From CAZGOM01 sp964542875 (GTDB lineage Bacteria; Planctomycetota; Phycisphaerae; Phycisphaerales; Phycisphaeraceae): a stretch of DNA of 64,000 nt. Made by a program: the position numbers and the translations under genes. Each line of letters opens with the position of its first letter. The first letter of the stretch is position 1. Shown here piece by piece: positions 9,231 through 16,106 of this stretch. The stretch is taken from assembly GCA_964542875.1 (NCBI GenBank), contig CAZIWA010000008.1, positions 1 to 64,000 on the forward strand, read 5' to 3'. The notes beneath the pieces were generated by a model. The model worked only from the letters and a program-made list of their open reading frames with translations. It had not been told where the DNA came from and did no database searches.

Positions 9231-10739
9231 ATGGTTCGCAAGATCCAACGCCCATACCAATCCCAGCAGCTCGCTCAGCTCACCCGGCAGTTGCTCTTTT
9301 CCCATCTGGACAAAAGGCGCGATCAGGTCCGCCGGGCTGAAAAACTTCACGACACCGTCGATCTCCAGGCCATCTATCCCACCGACTTCATCGCCTTTCG
9401 GCTCACCGGTTTTCGTCCGGACATCACACAGCAGCGCAACATGACCGGCCAGGCCCTGCAGGAAGACCTGCGTCTGCTCATCGACACGCTCACCCGTTCC
9501 ATGGACATGCCCGACGACGACCCCGGCCTCACCCCCGACGATCTTGCCGCCAACCTCGGCGTCACCACGAAAACCATCTCCCGCTGGCGTGACAACGGCC
9601 TGCGCTGGCGCTGGGTTTATTGCCAAACAAAGCTCAAACGCAAACTCATTTACCCGCAGTCCAGCATCGATTACTTTCTGGCCCTTCACAAGGAAACCGT
9701 CGCCAAGGCAAGTGCCTTCAAGCGCCTGTCCAACGACGAGTACGACCGTCTCGCCGTCCGCGCCCGAACGCTTGAATCCACCGGCAGGTTCACCTTTAAC
9801 CAGATCGCCAAACACCTGGCCAGACGCACCGGAAGGTCCCTCGAAGGCGTGCGTCAGGTGCTCGAACGCCACGACCGCGAAACCCCCAATGACCCCATCT
9901 TCGCCGGTCGCCAGGGGCCGCTTTCCCTCAAGGAAAAGCAAGTGATTTTCCGGGCATGGCGCTGGGGCATCAAGCCGGGAAAAATCGCCCAGCGGTACCA
10001 GCGCACCTCCGGCACCGTCTCCCGTATCGTCCACGAAATGCAAGCCGTCGCCATTAAATCCCTCGCGCTGGAATACGTCGATTCTCCCTTGTTTCAGCGG
10101 CCCGAAGCCGACCAGGTCTACCGCATGCCCATCGAGCCGCCCGCCCCCGGCTCATCTCCGGACCCCGCGCACGATCCCCTGGCCCCCTGGCACAACCTCT
10201 TTGGCCCTCCGCTCCCCGCGCTGGCCGACCTTTTCACCTTTGCCCCCCTGCCCCAGCCCGCCGTCGATCGGCTTTTGATGCGCTACCACTACCACAAGCG
10301 CCAGGCCGACCTCCTGCGCAAGAAGCTCGATCCCGCCAGCGCCAAAGTTCGGCTCATCGATCAGATCATTGACGACCTCGCCCAGGCTCTGGCCATCCGT
10401 AAATCGCTCATGGCCCACGCACTTCCCGGCGCGCTGGACATCGCCTGCCGTCACGCCGGCCTTGTCGACCAGGCCAGCATCCCCCGGGTGCTGGAGCTTT
10501 TCGCCCTGGGCATCGCGGAGGTCGGCCCCGTTCTCGACACCCTAAACCCCACCCGCCACCAGAACTTCGACGCCGGCATCCGCTGGCACCTCATGCGCAA
10601 GTTCGCCTCCGTCAGCCAGGACGCCACCCGAGCCCGCAAACGCACCGAGCCCGAAGCCCTCATCGCACGCGCGCAAAGCCTCGTCCAGCAAGACCCGTTT
10701 CTCCGCGAAATCATCCCCCGCACCCGCGCTGGCGCTTAA
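9231..10739 (+). CDS. Sigma-70-like protein with N-terminal HTH modules and truncated core (502 aa)
   Basis: The protein opens with an RRAEKL / YPTDFIAFRLTGFRP block, then a MerR/excisionase-like helix-turn-helix (LTPDDLAANLGVTTKTISRW, about 100-119). Two further HTH-like units follow at about 187-212 and 231-270. The C-terminal third matches the pattern of sigma-70 regions 1.2-2: YHYHKRQADLLRKKLDP (about 352-368), ALDIACRHAG (about 404-413, where typical factors read LVVSIAKRH) and FDAGIRWHLMRKFA (about 446-459, in place of FSTYA-WWIR). From memory, planctomycetes have a long sigma-70 lineage with just this N-terminal extension. Here the protein ends after region 2, so classical promoter-recognition regions 3-4 are missing. 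It may be a degenerate sigma factor or a repurposed regulator. Confidence 0.6.
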   Translation: MVRKIQRPYQSQQLAQLTRQLLFSHLDKRRDQVRRAEKLHDTVDLQAIYPTDFIAFRLTGFRPDITQQRNMTGQALQEDLRLLIDTLTRSMDMPDDDPGLTPDDLAANLGVTTKTISRWRDNGLRWRWVYCQTKLKRKLIYPQSSIDYFLALHKETVAKASAFKRLSNDEYDRLAVRARTLESTGRFTFNQIAKHLARRTGRSLEGVRQVLERHDRETPNDPIFAGRQGPLSLKEKQVIFRAWRWGIKPGKIAQRYQRTSGTVSRIVHEMQAVAIKSLALEYVDSPLFQRPEADQVYRMPIEPPAPGSSPDPAHDPLAPWHNLFGPPLPALADLFTFAPLPQPAVDRLLMRYHYHKRQADLLRKKLDPASAKVRLIDQIIDDLAQALAIRKSLMAHALPGALDIACRHAGLVDQASIPRVLELFALGIAEVGPVLDTLNPTRHQNFDAGIRWHLMRKFASVSQDATRARKRTEPEALIARAQSLVQQDPFLREIIPRTRAGA

Positions 10740-10761
10740 CAATGCTGGAATCCGTAATTCC

Positions 10762-10797
10762 GGGTGGCATGCTCTCGTCCGCGTGAGCATGTCACCC
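10762..10797. repeat. Intergenic palindrome (REP-like, GGGTGGCATGCTC type)
   Basis: GGGTGGCATGCTC pairs with GAGCATGTCACCC around a 10-base loop, with one mismatch. Related hairpins occur at 21991-22031 (same cgggtggca start) and 49231-49254 (CATGCTC/GAGCATG). It lies just after the sigma-like gene and could act as a 3' stabiliser or weak terminator. Confidence 0.55.
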
Positions 10798-10818
10798 TCT
10801 GTATCTGCGCTTTTCTTA

Positions 10819-10881
10819 AGGGCCAAAGGCCCGCTGTTATTACAGCCTGGGGTGGAGCGCTTCTGAGCACGTAGCCCCAGG
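10819..10881. repeat. REP-like unit: AGGGCCAAAGGCCC / ttattacagcc / CCTGGGG hairpin
   Basis: A small palindrome (agggccaaaggccc) is followed by ttattacagc and a hairpin CCTGGGG...CCCCAGG (10846-10881) whose arms enclose GCGCTtctgAGC. A homologous unit with compensating arm changes (CCAGGG...CCCTGG) lies at 49338-49400. The compensation argues for selection on the fold rather than chance. Confidence 0.55.
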
Positions 10882-10896
10882 TTAAAATCTGAGAAT

Positions 10897-10940
10897 GATG
10901 CTCTTGCACGCGCCCGCGTCCATGCCCACAAACCCGTAAC
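10897..10940. repeat. Dispersed intergenic repeat, copy 1 (cttgcacgcgcccgcgtc)
   Basis: A roughly 40-base block with the pattern CTTGCACGCGCCC-CGTC-A-GCC---AACCCGTAA. Two more copies are at 35314-35363 and 46457-46500, each in a gap beside a gene end. It encodes nothing visible. The function is unknown. Confidence 0.5.
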
Positions 10941-10972
10941 GATTCAATTCTCTGCGGGCCTCTCTCCCTCTT

Positions 10973-11701
10973 CTACCTCACCACATCACCAACCAGTCGC
11001 GGGTCTTCCAACTCCATCAAATCCTCCTGCACAACCATCCCTAAAAGCTTGTCATTCGCCAACGCCATTTCCACGGTCAGTTCACCCACCCTGGTGCGCC
11101 GCAGGCCCGATAAATGCCCGCCGGTGCCAAGCGCCTTGCCGATATCCCGCGCCAGACTGCGGATGTATGTCCCCTTGCCGCACGTCACCTGGATATCCAG
11201 TTGCGGCCACTGATAGCTCAGCAGTTCCACGGAATCGATCCGCACCTGCCGGGGCGCCATCTTCACTTCTTTGCCTTTGCGGGCCAGGTCGTAAGCCCGC
11301 TGCCCCTGCACATGAATCGCGCTGAACACAGGCGGCGTCTGCATCACATTTCCCACAAAAGCCTTCAGCGCCTCACGCACCGTTTCCTCCTCAGGCGGTT
11401 GTGCCACCTCCACCGGCGTCAACACTCCCTCACGGTCGTCGGTATCGCTGAATGCGGACAAATCCACATTCGCCACATAAACTTTCGTCTGGCCCATCAG
11501 CTTTTCGACCATCTTGGTCGCTTTGCCAAGGCATACCACCACTACGCCGGTGGCCAAGGGGTCCAGCGTGCCGGCATGGCCCACCCGTTTGGTGCCCGAC
11601 GCCCGCCGAACTTTCCTGATCACGGTCATGGAACTCCACCCAAGGGGCTTGTCCACCACCACCACGCCCTGGAGCTTCGTATCTACACGTTTCTCTGTCA
11701 T
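10973..11701 (-). CDS. truB: tRNA pseudouridine(55) synthase TruB (242 aa)
   Basis: Converts U55 of the T-loop of tRNAs to pseudouridine in the cytoplasm. The start MTEKRVDTKLQGVVVVDKP and the catalytic motif GHAGTLDPLATG with Asp47 are characteristic, and the KGTYIRSLARDIG block is also present. ATG at 11701 is chosen because the family begins just before this block. An open frame runs upstream through the tRNA region but has no family match. At 242 residues it ends soon after the catalytic core, so the C-terminal PUA-like domain of many TruB proteins is absent or reduced. It is divergent from the tRNA-Ser gene. Confidence 0.9.
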   Translation of the reverse strand: MTEKRVDTKLQGVVVVDKPLGWSSMTVIRKVRRASGTKRVGHAGTLDPLATGVVVVCLGKATKMVEKLMGQTKVYVANVDLSAFSDTDDREGVLTPVEVAQPPEEETVREALKAFVGNVMQTPPVFSAIHVQGQRAYDLARKGKEVKMAPRQVRIDSVELLSYQWPQLDIQVTCGKGTYIRSLARDIGKALGTGGHLSGLRRTRVGELTVEMALANDKLLGMVVQEDLMELEDPRLVGDVVR

Positions 11702-11784
11702 GTCACCGGCTTTACAAAACGGATCAAAAGCGTAGAATAACGCGTCTTGCCCGGGCTTGCCCTGCCGGGCTTTTGCCGACACTA

Positions 11785-11871
11785 GGAGAGGTGTCCGAGC
11801 GGCTGAAGGAACGCGACTGGAAATCGCGTAAAGGAGCAATCCTTTCAAGAGTTCGAATCTCTTCCTCTCCG
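11785..11871 (+). tRNA. tRNA-Ser, anticodon GGA
   Basis: An 87-nt class II tRNA. The acceptor stem GGAGAGG (11785-11791) pairs with CCTCTCC (11864-11870), followed by discriminator G. The anticodon stem CGCGA/TCGCG encloses the loop CTGGAAA, giving anticodon GGA (reads UCC and UCU). There is a long variable arm (aaggagcaatccttt region), as expected for serine, and the T loop is TTCGAAT. CCA is not encoded. Confidence 0.95.
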
Positions 11872-11873
11872 TT

Positions 11874-11903
11874 AAAAAAACCCCGCAATCCGCGGGGTTT
11901 TTT
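11874..11903 (+). terminator. Rho-independent terminator after tRNA-Ser
   Basis: An A-run, then CCCCGC aatcc GCGGGG, then a run of six T. It starts three bases past the tRNA and would end its transcript. Confidence 0.92.
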
Positions 11904-12028
11904 CATGGGCACTTCCAAAACGCAAGTGGAATCTCAGCCTGATGGAAAAGGGAAAATCCAATACCTGCAGCCCATCATTGGGCCTCCAGCGGCCCCATTA
12001 AATACCGGCGTCATCGTCGATAACGCTC

Positions 12029-13072
12029 TCACCGATACTCCCGCCACTTGCAATCCACCCGCCGATTCTCCTTCCAGGATTCAATTGCCATCTCATACAG
12101 TTCCACAGACCGCGCCGCCGCTTCGCCCGGGCTTTCAGGCAGCCGCACCCCATCGATCGCATCCAGAAATGTCTGGTGTTCCATCCGGTAGGTAATGTCC
12201 CGGTCTGTGGAAAAAGTCTCCGTCGTCTCCGTTTCCGTCTCCCGCAGGCCCAGCCGGAGCGTTCCCTTGTCCGGGTCCATCACGATCCATCCCTTGTCGC
12301 CGGCCACTTCCCACTCATGCCGCTGGGGCATCTGCACATAGTTGAAGTGCACCGTCGCCAAAAGGGGCCGGGCATAATCCAACGTCAGCGCCAGCACGTT
12401 GGGATTGCTGGAAAACGGCATGTCGCCGGCCTTGAACCCCGTCAACGTCACCCCCTTGGGCAGTTCCCCCAGCAGCCACAGCAGCAAATCAGGCTGATGC
12501 GCATAGTCCAGCAGCAGCGCCCCTTCCAGCTTCTCCTGGTAGCGCGTCAGCGAGTTTCTCAGTGTGATGAATGACCCGATGCGCACATGCGCGTGCACCA
12601 CGGTCCCGATCACCCCGCTCTTGATCAATTCCCGCATCCGCAGCACGCCGGGCTGAAAGTGCAGTTGAAACCCCACCTCCAGCGTCCGCTTGGTTTCCCT
12701 GGCACACTGGATCATCTCCTGCGCCTGCGCCCCGTCCACGCAGATCGGCTTTTCGCACAGCACATGCGCCCCGGCGCGCATCGCCGCGATCGCCTGCTTC
12801 GCATGCAGCGTGTGAGGCGTCGCAATCAGCACCGCATCAGGCCGCGTCGCCAGCATCACCTCAAAATCCCCATGCACCTTCACGCCTTCAAGCTCGCCTT
12901 TGGCAAGCTCCAGCACCTTGGCCGAAGGTTCGCATGCTTCCACGATCAAATCCGGCCGCTCCTTAAGCAGCCGCAAATGCCGCCTGCCGATCGACCCCAG
13001 CCCCACCACCACCATCCGCCGCTTCTTGCCCGTATCCCGAAACCCTGGAAACAGGATTGCTGTCTGATTCAT
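12029..13072 (-). CDS. Gfo/Idh/MocA family oxidoreductase (347 aa)
   Basis: An NAD(P)-dependent sugar or inositol dehydrogenase-type enzyme, cytoplasmic. The Rossmann start MVVVGLGSIGRRHLRLL lies at about residues 19-35. The family signature CEKPICVD is at about 108-115, followed by the alpha/beta C-terminal domain (HVRIGSF onward). ATG at 13072 has an AAGGAG ribosome site seven bases upstream and is preferred over the upstream frame extension. It follows the SDR gene by 50 bases on the same strand, so a two-gene operon is likely. The specific sugar cannot be inferred. Confidence 0.88.
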   Translation of the reverse strand: MNQTAILFPGFRDTGKKRRMVVVGLGSIGRRHLRLLKERPDLIVEACEPSAKVLELAKGELEGVKVHGDFEVMLATRPDAVLIATPHTLHAKQAIAAMRAGAHVLCEKPICVDGAQAQEMIQCARETKRTLEVGFQLHFQPGVLRMRELIKSGVIGTVVHAHVRIGSFITLRNSLTRYQEKLEGALLLDYAHQPDLLLWLLGELPKGVTLTGFKAGDMPFSSNPNVLALTLDYARPLLATVHFNYVQMPQRHEWEVAGDKGWIVMDPDKGTLRLGLRETETETTETFSTDRDITYRMEHQTFLDAIDGVRLPESPGEAAARSVELYEMAIESWKENRRVDCKWREYR

Positions 13073-13122
13073 ACCGACTCCTTCTTGATGTTCGTTCCCG
13101 GTCTTAAACGTTCGAAACCCAC

Positions 13123-13938
13123 TTATTTCCACACGCTGAATCCGCCGTCCACCACCAGGTTGTGACCGGTGACGTATCCGGAAGCATCGCTGGCCAGAAA
13201 CACCGCGGCGCCCTTCAAATCAATCCCGTCGCGCCCCATCCGGCCCAGCATGCACCGGTCGCTGTAGGCATCGATGAACGCCCTTGGCTGCCCACGCTCA
13301 AACCCGCCTGGCGAAATGGAATTCACCCGCACGCCCTTGGGCCCCAGGTACCCGGCCAGATCCGTCGAAAACCCGATGATCGCCGCTTTCGCCGCCGCAT
13401 AATCCACCGGTTGAGGCGTCATCCCCTCGGGATAAACCCGCCTGTCGCGCCCAACCATGCCCGCGACGCTCGCGATGTTGATGATGCTCCCCGACCCCTG
13501 TCCCGTCATCACCGGCGTCACGTACTTGCACACCAGGAACGGCGCAGTCACGTTCGTCTTCTGAATCGCTTCCCACACTTCCAGCGGCCGCTCCTCGATC
13601 TTCGCAGAAGCGTTCTTCGCCCCGCCGCCCCCGCCACCCACATTGTTGATCAGCACATCGATGCGCCCCATGAGCGCCACCGTCTGCGCCACCCCCGCTT
13701 TCACCGATGCCTCATCCGCCGCATCGATCGCGATCCCATGCACCCGCTTTCCCGTCGCCGCCGAAATCTTCTTCGCCGCCTCCTCCGCCGACTCCTTCGT
13801 CCGGGATGTCACCACCCCGTCCGCCCCAAACTCGGCCAGCGCCAGCGCCATGTCGTACCCCAGCGTCCGCGCCCCTCCCACCACCAGAAACGCCCGGCCC
13901 GTAAGGTCGAATAATTGCTTGGTCGTCGGCACTGCCAT
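13123..13938 (-). CDS. SDR-family oxidoreductase, gluconate 5-dehydrogenase/KduD-like (271 aa)
   Basis: A classical short-chain dehydrogenase. The cofactor loop reads VVGGARTLG at about residues 19-27, NNVG at 98-101, catalytic Ser157 (NIASVAG) and Tyr180-x3-Lys184 (VDYAAAK). The LFDLTGR opening resembles gluconate 5-dehydrogenase and 2-dehydro-3-deoxygluconate dehydrogenase enzymes, which would suit degradation of uronic acids released by the divergent lyase and glucuronidase genes. That specificity is inference. ATG at 13938 has AAGGAG at good spacing. First gene of an operon with the downstream Gfo/Idh protein. Confidence 0.87.
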   Translation of the reverse strand: MAVPTTKQLFDLTGRAFLVVGGARTLGYDMALALAEFGADGVVTSRTKESAEEAAKKISAATGKRVHGIAIDAADEASVKAGVAQTVALMGRIDVLINNVGGGGGGAKNASAKIEERPLEVWEAIQKTNVTAPFLVCKYVTPVMTGQGSGSIINIASVAGMVGRDRRVYPEGMTPQPVDYAAAKAAIIGFSTDLAGYLGPKGVRVNSISPGGFERGQPRAFIDAYSDRCMLGRMGRDGIDLKGAAVFLASDASGYVTGHNLVVDGGFSVWK

Positions 13939-13995
13939 CGCACGCTCCTTCTTGAAAATCCTCAAAACCGCCCCGGGCGCCTGCCCAAGCCGCGG

Positions 13996-14017
13996 ATAAT
14001 AAAAACCATACTATATT
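13996..14017 (-). promoter_or_regulatory. Candidate operator of the AAACTAGTTT family, upstream of the SDR gene
   Basis: Read on the - strand it is ATATAGTATGGTTTTTATTAT, lying between a TTGGCA and a TATTAT. It resembles the half sites GGTTTTTAT (21.1 kb) and AATATAGTTTATA (46.4 kb). It is the weakest member of the set. Confidence 0.35.
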
Positions 14018-14085
14018 GCCAAGCCCGCTCTCTCGCTTTTTCCCCAAACCAAAACCCTTTCTGCCCGGCTCTACTCTTTTTCCTC

Positions 14086-14123
14086 TTGACACCCCGGTCT
14101 TCAAATATAAACTAGTCTTTATA
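14086..14123 (+). promoter_or_regulatory. Promoter and palindromic operator of the heparinase-like gene
   Basis: TTGACA at 14086-14091 is followed 16 bases later by TAAACT at 14108-14113. The operator TATAAACTAGTCTTTATA (14106-14123) covers that -10 box and ends four bases before the start codon, so a bound repressor would block both polymerase and ribosome. The same arrangement occurs at 21.1 and 25.9 kb. Confidence 0.6.
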
Positions 14124-14127
14124 AATC

Positions 14128-16098
14128 ATGATCCAAGACACCTTCATCACACGCCACGAGCTCGCCGCCGCCAAAGCGCTCATCCAGCGCCACCCGCTGG
14201 CCCTGGAGATCGCCACCCGCTCCATCCTTGATCCCGCCCAGGCCGCCTGCCGACACGCTTTGCATGTCCCTGGTCCTGTGGAATACCGCTTCCCGGAATA
14301 TCACGCCGCAGACACCGGCAGCCCTCTCTCCTTTGATGCCCGCGACATCGCAGCGACGCGAGATGCCTCCGGCCGCCCCGTCCGCGGCCCCGGCGTCGAC
14401 CGCGCCTGGGTCAATCTCGTCCACAACACCAACGCCAACGACGCCCGCACCTGCGCCCTCGCCGGCGCACTCTTTGATCACACCCCCTCCATCGACCGCG
14501 CCCGCGGCATCCTCCTCGCCTACGCGCAAAACTACCCGTCTTACTTCCCCACAGGCCGCGCCAGCTGGACATGGGGCCGCGTCACCTGCTCCGGACTTGA
14601 AGAAGCCATCTGGCTCCTCTCCATGCTCTGGGCCGCTGAAACCCTCGACAAGACCGGCCGCCTCTCCCAGGCCGAGACGTCTCTCCTGAAAACCAACCTC
14701 TTCGAGCCCGGGATCGACCTCCTCTGGGGCGATGTCCCCCGCATCCACAACATCCGGATGTGGAACAACGCCGCCATCGGCTGCGTCGGCTTCGCCTTTG
14801 CCGACCGCCACGCCATCCGCCACGCCGTCTTTGGTGAGGTCGGGTTCCGTCAGCAAACCGTCGACGGCTTCACCGCCGACGGCATGCAATATGAAGGCTC
14901 TCCCGGCTATCACGACTACGGCCTCACCGCCATGCTCTTCCTCGCCGAGGCGATGTCTCGAAACGGCATGCGCCCCTATCAGGAAACCCTGCTTCAAAAC
15001 GCACTCCTCATTCCCTTCCAGCTCATGATGCCCGACGGCCGCATGCCCGCGCTTAACGACTGCTGGGCAGGCACCACCATTCCCACCCGGCTCTACGGCA
15101 CCGCGGCCCTGCGTTACAAGGACCCCGCCGTCTCCGCCGCCAGCACCCACGCCTTTAAAGCCTGGCAGGCCGCGGGTTACGGGCCGGACACCACCGTTGC
15201 CGACTGGAACCACACCCCCGCCTACTACGGCCGCCAGCAGATCGACTGGCTCCTGGCCCTTGAATCGCTGGACTTCACCCTTCCCCTCGTCCCCGCGCCC
15301 AGCGTGCAGTTAAAAGGCTCCGGCATCGGCATCGCCCGGCCCGCCGCAGATTCCTATGCGCTTTTAAAATGCTCCCGCAAAGGCTCCGGCCACGACCATC
15401 ACGACAAACTCTCCCTCCTCTATTGGCACGCCGGCACGCCCTGGCTTCAGGACAAAGGGTCCAGCAGCTATTCCTCCAACATGCACGAAGGCTGGTTTAA
15501 GACCACCCTCGCCCACAACACCGTGCTCGCCGACCAGCTCTCCCATGAACGCACCGACGCCACGCTCCATGGCGCCGCCCAAACGCATCTCGCAGGCGGC
15601 GCCCGCCCTTACCCCGACGCCATGCCGGATGTCACCTTCCAGCGCAACATCACCCTCACCGGCGACACCCTCCACGACGTCTTCACCTGCTCCGCAAAAC
15701 AAACCCGCACATTCGATTACGTGCTCCACCCCATGGGCCGCCTGCTGCCCCACAACCACCGGTTTGAGCCGTTGGCCGAGTCTTTAGGCCCCACCCAGGC
15801 TTATAAAAACCTCACCAATGTTTCCCGCCTGCGCCTCAGCACGGCTCCCACGCTTACCTTTTCCCAGCCCTCGGGCATCCTCACCCTGGACCTCTCCAGT
15901 CTTGGGCACAACGCCGTCGTCCACACCGCCAACGCCCCCTCCAGCACCACCGACCACACCATTCTGGGCGATGTCGTCATCATCCGAATTTCCGGCATCC
16001 AGGCCCGATTCGAACTGCGTTTCCACGCGGCCGCCACTTCCACCGGCGCACCTGCCACCCCACTTGAAAAAACAGACCGTCTGGTCTCCACTCCTTGA
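14128..16098 (+). CDS. Heparinase II/III-like polysaccharide lyase (656 aa)
   Basis: The N-terminal two thirds is alpha-helical, as in the alpha/alpha toroid of heparinase II/III and alginate lyases (blocks LVHNTNANDARTCALAG, RIHNIRMWNNAAIG and EGSPGYHDYG). The C-terminal part is a beta-sandwich holding the family core DHHDKLSLLYW and, some 35 residues on, the TLAHNTVLAD motif. The family beta-eliminates uronate-containing glycans such as heparin or alginate. Here the exact substrate is unknown. No signal peptide is visible, which points to intracellular action on imported material. It leads a run with the DUF4838 gene, Gfo/Idh and FAD enzymes. The start codon lies immediately behind the operator. 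Confidence 0.82.
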   Translation: MIQDTFITRHELAAAKALIQRHPLALEIATRSILDPAQAACRHALHVPGPVEYRFPEYHAADTGSPLSFDARDIAATRDASGRPVRGPGVDRAWVNLVHNTNANDARTCALAGALFDHTPSIDRARGILLAYAQNYPSYFPTGRASWTWGRVTCSGLEEAIWLLSMLWAAETLDKTGRLSQAETSLLKTNLFEPGIDLLWGDVPRIHNIRMWNNAAIGCVGFAFADRHAIRHAVFGEVGFRQQTVDGFTADGMQYEGSPGYHDYGLTAMLFLAEAMSRNGMRPYQETLLQNALLIPFQLMMPDGRMPALNDCWAGTTIPTRLYGTAALRYKDPAVSAASTHAFKAWQAAGYGPDTTVADWNHTPAYYGRQQIDWLLALESLDFTLPLVPAPSVQLKGSGIGIARPAADSYALLKCSRKGSGHDHHDKLSLLYWHAGTPWLQDKGSSSYSSNMHEGWFKTTLAHNTVLADQLSHERTDATLHGAAQTHLAGGARPYPDAMPDVTFQRNITLTGDTLHDVFTCSAKQTRTFDYVLHPMGRLLPHNHRFEPLAESLGPTQAYKNLTNVSRLRLSTAPTLTFSQPSGILTLDLSSLGHNAVVHTANAPSSTTDHTILGDVVIIRISGIQARFELRFHAAATSTGAPATPLEKTDRLVSTP

Positions 16099-16106
16099 GT
16101 TACATC

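Noticed and set aside
9231..10739. Reading the sigma-like gene as a transposase or integrase
   Set aside because: Several HTH units might suggest this, but no DDE, tyrosine or serine recombinase residues are seen and no terminal repeats flank the gene.
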